Position numbers and translations under genes: made by a program | DNA from: Curtobacterium sp. MCPF17_052 | Lineage (GTDB): Bacteria; Actinomycetota; Actinomycetes; Actinomycetales; Microbacteriaceae | Length of the DNA stretch: 64,000 bases | Direction: 5' to 3' | Assembly (NCBI RefSeq): GCF_003234085.1 | Contig: NZ_QKSD01000002.1 | Location: 186,001 to 250,000, forward strand | In this document: in pieces, positions 14,437 through 22,684 of the stretch | Layout of the letters: each line of letters begins with the position of its first letter | Numbering within the stretch: the first letter of the stretch is position 1 | Notes under the pieces: model-generated | The model's database searches: none | Seen by the model: only the letters and a program-made list of their open reading frames with translations | What the model was told of the DNA's origin: nothing

Positions 14437-15636
14437 TCATCGCGCCGATCGGCGTTTCCCGGTCCGCGTCGAGACGGCGACGAGTGCGAGCGCGACGAGT
14501 GCGGCGATGCCCGCCACGAGGAGCACCGCCCACGTGCCGAGGTGGAGTGCTGCCGCACCGAGGACGGGAGCGACGGCGATGCCGACGTACGTCGCGGTTG
14601 AGTACCACGACAGTGAGACGCCGATCTCTGCCGGGTTCGCCGCGACGAGGACGGCCTGGATCCCGATCTGCGGGGCGATGGCGACGAGGCCCCAGACGGC
14701 GTAGAGGGCGATCGCGCCGGGGAGGGAGTCGGTGGATGCCGAGAGCGCCGCGTAGACCGCGGCCATCGCGAGGAGGCCGAGCACTGTGGCCCACACGCCG
14801 CTTTGACGATCCACCGCGACGCCACCGAGCCAGGTGCCCACCAGGGTTGCGAGCCCGAAGGAGAGCAGCACGACGGCGAGCAAGGCGGGGCGCCCGCCGA
14901 CGACCGGCTCGAGGACCTCGGAGGTGAAGACGTAGAGCACGTTGAACGACACCATGTAGGACACCATCGCGACCAGCGCGAGGAGGATCCGGCGATCCGC
15001 GAGGACGCTGAAGCGCTCCCGCAGCGACCGCGCGGCAGCGCCGGGGATACCCGTCATCGTCGACCCGAGCGTGAGCGCGAGGAGGCCGGCGAGCACCGCG
15101 ATGCCGACGAGCGCGGCCCGCCACCCGATCCCCGCAGCGACCGCGGCGCCGAGCGGCGACCCGAACGCGATCGCGCCGGCGAATCCTGCGGTGACGATCG
15201 CGATCGCGCGTCCACGGTGGTGCGGCTCGACGAGCGTCGGGGCAGCGGCGGTGGCGGGCGGCACTAGGGCCGCGCCGCCGAGCGCGGCGACGATCCGGCC
15301 GACGATGAAGACGTCGACGTTCCCAGCGACCGCCGTGACCGCGGTGCCGATCGCGACCAACGCCATCCCGGTTGTCAGTAGGCCCCGGCGTGGGACCACC
15401 GCCAGGAACGTCGCGACCACCGGCGACGCGAGCGCGACGACGGCGGCGTACCAGGTGATCGCCGTGGCGACCGTCGCGGTGGAGGTGCGCAGTCCCTCGG
15501 CGAGGTCCGGTAGGACGCCGGCGATCACGAACGCGTTCGTCCCGACCACGAACAGTGCAGCAGCGAGGACCCACAGGCGTGCCAGTGCAGGAGCGCCCAT
15601 GCCACGAGCCGGATACGATCGTTCGAAGGATGTCAT
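14437..15636 (-). CDS. MFS efflux transporter (second copy type)
   Basis: A 399-residue 12-helix major-facilitator protein starting MTSFERSYPARG. Helix 1 (VLAAALFVVGTNAFVIAGVL) is nearly the same as in the MFS at 10399-11634, and helix 4-5 boundaries (FIVGRIVAALGGAALVPPA) also match closely. It is divergent from an ArsR regulator, repeating the arrangement at 10 kb, which argues for duplication or repeated acquisition. Likely a drug or metabolite exporter. Loss of a SnoaL-like partner distinguishes this locus. Confidence 0.85.
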   Translation of the reverse strand: MTSFERSYPARGMGAPALARLWVLAAALFVVGTNAFVIAGVLPDLAEGLRTSTATVATAITWYAAVVALASPVVATFLAVVPRRGLLTTGMALVAIGTAVTAVAGNVDVFIVGRIVAALGGAALVPPATAAAPTLVEPHHRGRAIAIVTAGFAGAIAFGSPLGAAVAAGIGWRAALVGIAVLAGLLALTLGSTMTGIPGAAARSLRERFSVLADRRILLALVAMVSYMVSFNVLYVFTSEVLEPVVGGRPALLAVVLLSFGLATLVGTWLGGVAVDRQSGVWATVLGLLAMAAVYAALSASTDSLPGAIALYAVWGLVAIAPQIGIQAVLVAANPAEIGVSLSWYSTATYVGIAVAPVLGAAALHLGTWAVLLVAGIAALVALALVAVSTRTGKRRSAR

Positions 15637-15676
15637 ACGGACACGCTAGTGGACCGTTAGGCTTTTATCGAACGAT
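15618..15676. promoter_or_regulatory. Candidate ArsR operator pair
   Basis: ATCGTTCGA (15618-15626, within the first MFS codons) and ATCGAACGAT (15667-15676, just before the arsR-type start) are reverse complements around the divergent promoters. Symmetric short sites flanking both promoters fit an ArsR-family autorepressor; inferred only. Confidence 0.35.
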
Positions 15677-15686
15677 TGGATGCGCA

Positions 15687-15998
15687 ATGCCCGAGTACCC
15701 GAGTGCCGACCTCGCGGACATCCCGCTCGAGACGGTCCTGAAGGCGCTCGGCGATCCCACACGCCTCGAGATCGTCCGGATGCTCGCCGACGGCGCGCCG
15801 TTGCCGAAGAACGACGTCTGGGCGGCGTTCGCCGCGTCGAAGGCGACCTGTTCGTACCACTTCAAGACCCTCCGCGAGGCGGGCGTGGTGGTGTACGAGG
15901 TGCACGGCCGCACGCACGACATCCGCCTGCGTGTGAACGAGCTCAACCTGCGGTTCCCTGGCCTGCTGCTGGCTGTGACATCGGGCCCGCATCGCTGA
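15687..15998 (+). CDS. ArsR-family winged-helix regulator
   Basis: A 103-residue repressor with LETVLKALGDPTRLEIVRML, the ArsR N-terminal helices, a recognition region KATCSYHFKTLREAGV and the wing GRTHDIRLR. It lacks the ArsR metal box; a single Cys in the recognition helix (TCSYH) might matter for sensing. It is divergent from the MFS gene and resembles the ArsR at 9965-10309, including the shared end NLRFPGLL/EQRFPGLL. Confidence 0.8.
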   Translation: MPEYPSADLADIPLETVLKALGDPTRLEIVRMLADGAPLPKNDVWAAFAASKATCSYHFKTLREAGVVVYEVHGRTHDIRLRVNELNLRFPGLLLAVTSGPHR

Positions 15999-16144
15999 GG
16001 TCACCGGAACAATGCCTTGACGCACCGCATACGCCGCGATCGACGCTGCCATTGGCGTCGTCGACGCTGACTGCTTGAATCGCGCAGGAGTGCAGCCCGA
16101 CGGGATCGCCGCCCTTCGCGCTCGGTTTAGCTCCGACGCAACCC

Positions 16145-16175
16145 CGTCTCAGTAACCGATCCTTTCCTGGTCACT
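16145..16175. repeat. Dispersed cassette repeat, copy 17 (degenerate)
   Basis: CGTCTCAGTAACCGATCC followed by TTTCCTGG. It keeps the GTCTC outer arm and the GTAACCGATC half but has lost the right half. Confidence 0.4.
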
Positions 16176-16203
16176 GGACTTGAAGAGCGAGGAAGCTCGA
16201 GCG

Positions 16204-16521
16204 GTGCAAGCGAACATCAGATCGGTGACGGTGCAGGGCCGGGCTCAGGACCGTGACGCCGACCTCGACCGTGTACAGCAGTTCGAAGTTGAGACCGATA
16301 CGGGTCACCGTTATGTGGTCACCTGCGAAGGCCCACCGGTTGGGTCTCCCTCGGACTGGAAGGTGACTAGCGCCGATGATGGTCACCTGGTCGGTAGTGT
16401 CCGGTTACTTGGCGCAGGCATGCCTGGCGCGACCAACTACCGGTACAAGAGAGCCGGCGCGCTCCTCGCGGGCGGTAAGCAGTTCGATCTGTGGAACGCG
16501 GTGCAGTCCCTGTTGCGGTGA
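16204..16521 (+). CDS. Hypothetical soluble protein (105 aa)
   Basis: A GTG at 16204 preceded by GAGGAAG is preferred; a TTG eight codons upstream is also in frame. The product is a small soluble protein rich in charged strands (FEVETDTGHRYVVTCEG, PSDWKVTSADDGHLVGSVRL) with no membrane segment. No family was recognised. It is the last single-gene unit of the array, between repeats 17 and 18. Confidence 0.5.
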   Translation: MQANIRSVTVQGRAQDRDADLDRVQQFEVETDTGHRYVVTCEGPPVGSPSDWKVTSADDGHLVGSVRLLGAGMPGATNYRYKRAGALLAGGKQFDLWNAVQSLLR

Positions 16522-16580
16522 TGGCCCCTGCTGGCCGGGCATACAACCAGCGCTCGGCCACTTCGCGGAGCTCTTGAGCG

Positions 16581-16610
16581 TGTCCGATAGCCGGTCGTCC
16601 ACCGGTACAC
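16581..16610. repeat. Dispersed cassette repeat, copy 18 (rightmost)
   Basis: TGTCCGATAGCCGGTCGTCC followed by ACCGGTACAC. Its outer arms TGTCC and the ACCGGTACA end partly pair. No further copies were seen to its right. Confidence 0.6.
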
Positions 16611-16915
16611 GGTTGGCGGCGACAACTACGACAACTTACCCGTCTCCTGCTTGACCTGGGGATTCCCGTATGACTGTCCCGCGAAAATGCCCGGTGAAGG
16701 GGCGCTAAACGCAACACCGTCCACGTACCCGAGCAAGGGTGCGGCACTTCCAGTCGGGTGACGCCAGCGCGGGGACCAGATCGCTGCGCGTCCCGCTCGA
16801 GCACGTCCCTGCCGAACGCCGTGTTCACCTCGCCAGCGACCTAGCGCGCACAGCACGCTGCTCCTGACTCGCCGGGAGACGACCCCTGACGGAGGCAGCA
16901 CCGAGGAACGCGCTC
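16611..16915. other. Gene-free stretch
   Basis: No ORF with convincing coding character on either strand and no array repeat. It lies between the last repeat copy and the right-hand motif cluster. It may be decayed array DNA. Confidence 0.4.
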
Positions 16916-16917
16916 CG

Positions 16918-17182
16918 GCGACAAGTTGTGTGCGAAAAAGACAGGTTATTCGCGCGGCGACAGTATGTTCGCAATCGATCTCGTCGCTCGGGCCCTCGCT
17001 CGGTTGCGTTCGCAGTTAATCCTGTCGCTGACCGCCTTCGCGACAAGTTCGGCTGCGAGCGCGACAAGATCGGCTGCGGACGACAACAACTGTGAGTGTC
17101 ATCGCAATGTGTCGCGTACCTCCGCCTGACATCGCCGATTGCAGCTTGCTTGTCGCCGAACTTTTGCAGAGTTTCGTGTCGC
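16918..17182. repeat. Right cluster of GCGACA-N7/8-TGCGA motifs
   Basis: At least eight related sites in 265 bp, in both orientations: 16918 (GCGACAAGTTGTGTGCGAA), 16957 (GCGACAGTATGTTCGCAA), complement of 17009-17028 (GCGACAGGATTAACTGCGAA), 17040 (GCGACAAGTTCGGCTGCGAG), 17061 (GCGACAAGATCGGCTGCGGA), complements of 17139-17156 (GCGACAAGCAAGCTGCAA) and 17163-17182 (GCGACACGAAACTCTGCAAA), with weaker ones near 16940 and 17103. Two tandem sites at 17040/17061 are 21 bp apart. The same motif family is present at 1403-1590 on the far side of the array. It looks like a multi-site binding region such as an attachment or regulatory site; no recombinase gene is in the window. Confidence 0.55.
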
Positions 17183-17422
17183 CTGAGCGAAACCCCCGGT
17201 CAGAAGGAACGGTCCTCATGGACGGTTGCCTGGTGCCCGCCGGCAGATGGCTTCAAAATCCGGAGCTCGCAGTCCCGGAGCTGAGTGTGCGCTTCGTATT
17301 CCGCGAAGTTGCGTGAAAACAGGCAGGTCTAGGGAGAGCGCAGCTGTCTCCCCTGCGAGACATGACCTTGACCCTTTGTGGGGACCTGACGATGTCGAAG
17401 CTTCGGGCTACGGTCAGCTCCT

Positions 17423-18871
17423 GTGGAGCAGTCCTTCGTCTTCGACCACGCAGCGCTGCTAGCGGCGTTTCAAAAGGACGGCGATCCCAGGTTCCTGTGG
17501 GGCCTCGACCGGAGCACCGGTGGCCTTTTCTACCTCGAGGACAACCAGGCCCACGAGCGGCGCGACCACGTCGTTGCGAACGTGACGTGCCCTGTACCCG
17601 GATGCGACGCACAACTCACCACCGTCCACAGCACCGTCAAACGCGATCACCTGCGCCATCTGTCCTCCGCCGGCGGACACGGGCACGAATCGCTTTCCCA
17701 CTCCCAGGGCTGCGCCTTGATCGAAGAGTGGCTCCGGCTGAAGTACCCGCAGTGCCGCGTCAAACGCGAGGAGTACATCAGCCCGGAGGGCGAGAGCCGC
17801 GCCGACGTTCTCATCACGCATCCGTCAGGTGAGCGCGTTGCGTTCGAGGTGCAGTACTCGCCGCTCACCGCCGACGCTTGGAACGAGCGACACGAGCGCT
17901 ACCGTGCCCGCGGCGTCCGCGACGTATGGCTCTTCGGCCACACCAGGAAGCAGCTCAAGCTCGACAACGCAGGCCGGCTGCAGTCGAACCCCGCCCTTGC
18001 TGCTGTCGCGGCGACGGGAGTTCCGCTGCTCTTCATCAATCCTGAGGCGCGGCAGGTCGCGCTTGCGACTTCCTGGGTGTCGTCCTTTTCCGCTGAGATC
18101 GGCGCTGTGACCCTGCCGCCGGACGTTCCCGTGCTTGGCGGCGCTGACGGAGCAGTCCTCGAGGTGTACCCGCTTAAGCACTTCCGCCTCGGTCGTCCCG
18201 CGTTGACCTCGGACCGAATCGCGTGGCTGCTCGACAACGCGCGCGAGCTGCCGGTCTACAACGAACGGCAGCGCCAGCTGTACGCCGAGCGGCTTGAACG
18301 CGATCGCCTCCGAGAACAGGCCCGGCGCGCGCAGCAGGCAGAGCAGTGGGGACGCGGTCGCAAGCGCCGCGAGGCTCAGGTCGAGGCCATCCGCACTGCG
18401 CTGCAGGTGATCGCGCCTTGGAATACATCGCACCCGGTGGTACCGCTCATCGAGCAGTTTCTCGACGGTCGCAGACCGCGGGATCTTGGTCGGACGGGCA
18501 ACCTCGAACAGTGGAAGTGCATTGCATACTTCTTCCACATCGCCGGCCAACTCGAGGTCCGCTTCGGCGTTAAGGACGTTGCTGACTCGCTCTACCGACA
18601 CCGCATCCAACTTGGCCAAGGGACTTACAAGACGATCGGTCGCTGGCTTAACGAGCTCGTCTACGAGGAGTTCCTCTACGAGGGCCGAGGCACCGACGGG
18701 TTCCCCATCTATAAGCCGCACTTCACCGGCACCTGGTGGTGGCCGCACGTCCGCCCCTCGGTGAGGTGGGCGCGTGAGCTCCGACGCACTCGACCGTTCA
18801 ACCCTCGTCCGTGCTGTGCACGAGGCGCGGGACCGACGCCTGCGCCTGGTGCACGTCACCATCGCGACTGA
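17423..18871 (+). CDS. CoiA-like nuclease protein
   Basis: A 482-residue protein from a GTG. Residues about 50-110 hold a zinc-finger-like part (CPVPGC, then DHLRHL and a SHSQGCALIEEWL helix), followed by a PD-(D/E)xK-type nuclease core: SRADVLI (Asp128), VAFEVQYSP (Glu142-x-Gln144) and NERHERYRARGV-RDVWLFG. This order matches the competence protein CoiA, in which the ExK Lys is Gln. The C-terminal third is helical and basic and has no assigned domain; a single-helix linker rich in Arg and Gln lies near 285-310. CoiA proteins bind or process incoming DNA, and CoiA-like nucleases are also found in defence loci. Start-stop overlaps with two small downstream ORFs suggest an operon. Confidence 0.75.
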   Translation: MEQSFVFDHAALLAAFQKDGDPRFLWGLDRSTGGLFYLEDNQAHERRDHVVANVTCPVPGCDAQLTTVHSTVKRDHLRHLSSAGGHGHESLSHSQGCALIEEWLRLKYPQCRVKREEYISPEGESRADVLITHPSGERVAFEVQYSPLTADAWNERHERYRARGVRDVWLFGHTRKQLKLDNAGRLQSNPALAAVAATGVPLLFINPEARQVALATSWVSSFSAEIGAVTLPPDVPVLGGADGAVLEVYPLKHFRLGRPALTSDRIAWLLDNARELPVYNERQRQLYAERLERDRLREQARRAQQAEQWGRGRKRREAQVEAIRTALQVIAPWNTSHPVVPLIEQFLDGRRPRDLGRTGNLEQWKCIAYFFHIAGQLEVRFGVKDVADSLYRHRIQLGQGTYKTIGRWLNELVYEEFLYEGRGTDGFPIYKPHFTGTWWWPHVRPSVRWARELRRTRPFNPRPCCARGAGPTPAPGARHHRD

Positions 18872-18974
18872 GGACGGCGACGGCTACCCGTCGTTCTACG
18901 TCGACCGCTGGGTCACTGCGGTGAGTGTGCCGCTCACGAACAACCAGGCCAGGGCTGACCAGTCGCGCGGGTGA
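18774..18974 (+). CDS. Small ORF overlapping the CoiA-like 3' end
   Basis: A GTG at 18774 opens 66 codons in a different frame from the CoiA-like gene and overlaps its last 98 bases. The product (SSDALDRSTLVRAVHEARDR, then VTIATEDGDGYPSFYVDRWV) has a plausible soluble-protein composition, unlike the CoiA-like tail, which becomes Pro/Arg-rich here. Either the two genes truly overlap or the end of the nuclease gene has shifted frame. Family unknown. A GTGA overlap joins it to the next small ORF. Confidence 0.4.
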   Translation: MSSDALDRSTLVRAVHEARDRRLRLVHVTIATEDGDGYPSFYVDRWVTAVSVPLTNNQARADQSRG

Positions 18975-19112
18975 GGGCGTTCACCGTCCGCGTGCCCGAC
19001 GAGATCGACGCGATCGTCGAGGCGCTGCAGGCCTCCGTCGCCCAGGGCTCGCAGTCGAAGCAGCAAGGTGACGGGCGCCGCGCCCTGGCTGTCGTCGAGG
19101 CCCCGTTAGCGG
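18971..19112 (+). pseudogene. Truncated small ORF at the helicase junction
   Basis: A GTG in a GTGA overlap begins RAFTVRVPDEIDAIVEALQ, which looks like the start of a real protein, continuing to about ALAVVEAPLAARNGG. It then runs on antisense to the 3' end of the helicase gene, where coding character is lost. I read it as a 5' fragment cut off by the recombination that joined this operon to the convergent Gabija-like locus. Confidence 0.3.
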
Positions 19113-20794
19113 CTCGCAACGGCGGCCCAGTCTGCATGCTTGAACCATTCAACCATCCCCGCGGCGTCCGTGAGCTGGGCCCGAAGTTTCGCCGTGAGGA
19201 AGCGAGACGGGTCTTTCGACCACACAGCGCCGTTCAGCGCCGGAACCGCAGTCGCGTGACTCAATACCAAACCGTGACGGGCACGGGACATCATGACCGA
19301 GAGCACCCGCGCCTCTTCGAGGAGCGCGTCTGGGGTCTTCGCCTCGAAGAACGGCACGCTTCCGTCTTCGACACCGATCACGAACACCCAATCGAACTGC
19401 TGTCCTTTGCCGGCGTGTCCAGAGAGGAGATGAACGCCCGGACGTGTGAGGAGAGTGGAGTTATCGCCGACTCGAACTCGTCTAGCGATTTCAGTGGGAT
19501 GCGATGCTTGACTGAGAAGTTCCAGCACCCAACTAAGCGCATCAGCGAGCGCAAGTCGGTTGGCAGGATCTTGAAGCTCGTCGAAGCCCGCAAGGTCGCG
19601 TAGAGCTTCGATCGGATCCTTCGAATTGAGCACCGCCGCGCTATCGATGTTTGCAAGTATGGACCGTACGCGACGAGCCGTCTCGGTGTCGAGGACGCCG
19701 TCGTCCCAGCGATGCACCTCGAACTCTGACTTCGCAGTGAAAGCGGCATCAGCGAACCGGCGGCGGGAGCCGATACGCGAAATTACACCGACCCGGTGAC
19801 CTGGAGCGTGCGTGAGGATCGCTCTCGCTACTTTCACGAGCCACTGGGCCTCAGTGTCTGCAGACTGGTGATGAACCTCTGCGGCGACCCCGCCAGAAGG
19901 CCAGGTGTCCGGCGCCGCACAAGTGAGTTCGGACCCGAGAGTGAGCGGGGTGACGGCGTTGACAGCCGCAAGCACCGCGGGCGAGGAGCGGTGCGACTCA
20001 TTCAACTCAATCACAGTGTCGACCTCGGCCAGGATGGCAGCGTGGATCTTCTCCGGGTCCGCGCCAGCGAATCCGTAAATCCCTTGAGCGAGGTCGCCCG
20101 CGTAGGTTGTGCGCTTCGCTCCGATTCGGTTGATGATCCGGAGCTGCTGCGGAGTGAGGTCCTGGAACTCGTCCACTACGACCGCAGCAAAGTGGGCGAT
20201 GTATAAGGTGGCGACCGCGGGATTGGCGAGGATTAGCTCTGCCATCCGAGGAAGGTCGTCGTAGGTCAACCGCCGCTCCCTTACGCGAAGGCTTTCCACC
20301 TCGATTGCGTCCAGGTTACCCACAGCGGTCAGACGCTGCATCACCTCATCGTCATCGACCATATCCCGCTTAGCGTTTCGGAGCGCCTTGTCGACGGCCG
20401 AGATTTGGCCGTATCTCAGCCCCATACGCTGGCACTGTTCCTTCACCCAATCGTTTTCCGGTAGCTTCCATTCGGGGTCGAGTCCGATCGCAGCAGCATG
20501 GGAGCGGTAGAGACGCGAAGCTAGTCCATGAAAGTTGATGATGGTAACCTTGTCGCGAAGCTCGACCGTAGTCAGATAGCTTCGAAGGCGCTCGCGGATG
20601 TTGTCCTTTGCGCGGTTGGAGAAGGTCGCAACGAGAATGCGACGCGGGCCGCTTGCGACACCGCGATGAATCATGCCTTGGACTCGCAGCGCCAGCGCCT
20701 CGCTCTTCCCGCAACCCGCGGGTGCGACGACAAGCAGCCCGAGTTCCAAGGTGTCGCGAACTCTCAGCTGCAGAGCTGTGGGTTCGACGCTCAC
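19106..20794 (-). CDS. UvrD/PcrA-type helicase, GajB-like
   Basis: A 562-residue superfamily 1A helicase. Walker A APAGCGKS (about 24-31), motif Ia VATFSNRA, Walker B VVVDEFQDLTP, motif III YAGDLAQGIYGFAGA, motif IV NESHRS, motif V SGHAGKGQQFDWVFVIG and motif VI ARVLSVMMSRARHG are all intact. It is shorter than housekeeping UvrD (about 720), as usual for GajB. Its GTG start overlaps the stop of the ATPase/TOPRIM gene (GTGA), so the two are a translationally coupled pair. In Gabija the helicase responds to DNA ends and cooperates with GajA to nick phage DNA; that activity is inferred here from family and pairing. Confidence 0.85.
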   Translation of the reverse strand: MSVEPTALQLRVRDTLELGLLVVAPAGCGKSEALALRVQGMIHRGVASGPRRILVATFSNRAKDNIRERLRSYLTTVELRDKVTIINFHGLASRLYRSHAAAIGLDPEWKLPENDWVKEQCQRMGLRYGQISAVDKALRNAKRDMVDDDEVMQRLTAVGNLDAIEVESLRVRERRLTYDDLPRMAELILANPAVATLYIAHFAAVVVDEFQDLTPQQLRIINRIGAKRTTYAGDLAQGIYGFAGADPEKIHAAILAEVDTVIELNESHRSSPAVLAAVNAVTPLTLGSELTCAAPDTWPSGGVAAEVHHQSADTEAQWLVKVARAILTHAPGHRVGVISRIGSRRRFADAAFTAKSEFEVHRWDDGVLDTETARRVRSILANIDSAAVLNSKDPIEALRDLAGFDELQDPANRLALADALSWVLELLSQASHPTEIARRVRVGDNSTLLTRPGVHLLSGHAGKGQQFDWVFVIGVEDGSVPFFEAKTPDALLEEARVLSVMMSRARHGLVLSHATAVPALNGAVWSKDPSRFLTAKLRAQLTDAAGMVEWFKHADWAAVASR

Positions 20795-22398
20795 AGCTCG
20801 GCTTCAATCTGCGCGAGCATCCCCTCGATGCTGGTGATGTTGCGTGCCTCAGTCTCACCCATCATTGTCACAGCAACGAGCGCGGATTGTACTTTCTTCG
20901 TGCGGCAGAACGTGGCCACATCAGCCACCGTAAAGGCCCCATCCGAGCCAGAAGCCTTGAGCGACGCAAGCTCGTTCGGTTTGAAAAGTGTAGACGTCTG
21001 GAGCGCTGTCGCGAGGGCACTTGCGCCGATGGCTCGGACGTACTCATCCTCGAGATCGGAACGGGAGACCCACACGAAGCTGGCGTTGAGATCCCTTACC
21101 GCTATACCTAGGCGATTGGCGACCTTTTTCTCAGCGTCCTCGTCAATCAGCATAGAAACGGGCACATCGAAACCGTCTTTGCCGAATAGGGTGTCGATGG
21201 CTCCCATGTCGCCGAAACCGTTGGCTTCGAGGAGGGAAACCCCGAGACGGTCGAGCGTGCGGTCTGTGAGATCTGCGGCCCGTTCGACGATGATCCGGTC
21301 GGCTAGGCCTTCTACAGCGATCACTCGAGAGGCCGTGAGGGGCTCGAGGCGGTCACGCACCCACCATCGCACCGTAGTGCGCTCGTCGTGCGAAAGAAAT
21401 CCGGCCTTTGGCTGCACAATTCGTCCTCCGGGGCGCACCACCACGATTGAGTCCGAGTCGAACGCGCCGACGATGTCCGGCGAGTGAGTGGCAACGACCT
21501 TCTGACTGCCGCTGCCCTTCAGAAGGTGCGCCAGGCTGCGCTGGCTAGTGGGGTGAAGATGGATCTCTGGCTCGTCGATACCTACGACGTTCGCGCCGGC
21601 GCTGGTCAGGTCGTAAAGCGCGATTGCGTAAAGTGCGCGCATTCCATCCGACTGGGCCGCCAGGTCGCGAGGAGTGCCGTCTTTCTGCACTTGCAGCCGG
21701 ACGTCGCTCAGCGGGTCCTTATCTACGCTCGACCCGGGAACGAAGGCGAAGTCCTTCGTCTTGAGTCTGCTCGGTAGAGCCTTGGTCATCTGAGAAGCGA
21801 GGTCGTGGCGGACCCGTTTGAGGATTTTCGAGTCGGCAAGGGTGTTGGTCAGGGTCTCGACCGCCTTATCGAAGTCAGTCTGCTCGGCTCCGAGTTCAAC
21901 CGCCGCGAGGAACTCAGTGAGGGCGGAGCGACGGTCGCTTCGGAGGTCTCTCGACTGCGATGTCGCGCCAAGGAATCGCCAGCCGATCGTTTCGAGTTGC
22001 AAACGCGACAACTGGCGGCGATTGCCGACTCCCACCGCTGTACGCTCGATGCTCATCGTGTCTTCGGAGTCGATGGAGGCGGCTAGCCGGATGGTCATCG
22101 TAGCTGGGCCGCCGTCCGGATCCACGTTGATCTCGTCAGGAAACGCAGCCTCCTCGTCCCGGGAGAAATCGGTGAGCGCGACCTCGATGACGAGGTCCTG
22201 TCCCGCGTCACGAAAGTCTTCGCTCGTGATTTGTGCGTAGAGCTGCGCGGTGGAGGCTCCGAGCGCAAGCTGAAGGCAGCGGAGCACGGAACTCTTGCCG
22301 ACGTCGTTCGCGCCAACGAGCACAAGATGCTCGCGCACTTCGATTTCGACGTCCGTCAACCGGTCATGGTTCTCGATGCGCAGCTTGCTCAGTCGCAT
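20791..22398 (-). CDS. OLD-family ATPase with TOPRIM nuclease domain, GajA-like
   Basis: A 535-residue protein. ABC-type ATPase: Walker A GANDVGKS (29-36), signature region AAQSDGMRALY (about 248-257), Walker B VVGIDEPEIHLHP (Asp275, Glu276) and H-loop VATHSPD (His305). C-terminal TOPRIM: Glu363 in AVEGLAD and the D-x-D at 419-421 (IDEDAEK), the metal ligands of OLD nucleases. Followed with a 4-bp overlap by the UvrD-type helicase, the hallmark of Gabija and class 2 OLD systems. It probably acts as an ATP-regulated DNA-nicking complex triggered when phage depletes nucleotides; this is known for Gabija and inferred here. Confidence 0.85.
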   Translation of the reverse strand: MRLSKLRIENHDRLTDVEIEVREHLVLVGANDVGKSSVLRCLQLALGASTAQLYAQITSEDFRDAGQDLVIEVALTDFSRDEEAAFPDEINVDPDGGPATMTIRLAASIDSEDTMSIERTAVGVGNRRQLSRLQLETIGWRFLGATSQSRDLRSDRRSALTEFLAAVELGAEQTDFDKAVETLTNTLADSKILKRVRHDLASQMTKALPSRLKTKDFAFVPGSSVDKDPLSDVRLQVQKDGTPRDLAAQSDGMRALYAIALYDLTSAGANVVGIDEPEIHLHPTSQRSLAHLLKGSGSQKVVATHSPDIVGAFDSDSIVVVRPGGRIVQPKAGFLSHDERTTVRWWVRDRLEPLTASRVIAVEGLADRIIVERAADLTDRTLDRLGVSLLEANGFGDMGAIDTLFGKDGFDVPVSMLIDEDAEKKVANRLGIAVRDLNASFVWVSRSDLEDEYVRAIGASALATALQTSTLFKPNELASLKASGSDGAFTVADVATFCRTKKVQSALVAVTMMGETEARNITSIEGMLAQIEAEL

Positions 22399-22684
22399 GT
22401 GACGAGCTTTCTTCCCCTTGGCGAGACAGAGGGCTCCCCTGCCCGAGCCGCGTCTTGCGACTCTCAGGCCAATTGTCGTTCACGTTCCAACCTGGAAGGG
22501 CGGGGCGCGCCGATCCGAAGGGCTTGCAGAGCCCGACCGGTCGACCGAGCGAGTCACCTCTTGCGACCATCTCGTTGCATTCGCCGCGAGGACACTCACC
22601 GCGACGATCGAAGCGAATGCTGCGGCATGCACGATGTCCTCAGGACCACGCCTCGCCTTCGAACAGCCGTTATCTCGTTGGTTG

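Noticed and set aside
1113..16610. Classical integron with attC sites
   Set aside because: The repeats lack the GTTRRRY/RYYYAAC core pair, no IntI-type integrase is present and orientations of the genes are mixed. Only the general architecture is similar.
1113..16610. REP elements driven by a RAYT transposase
   Set aside because: No RAYT or other Y1 transposase gene was seen, and the copies stand at gene borders within one region rather than scattered over the window.
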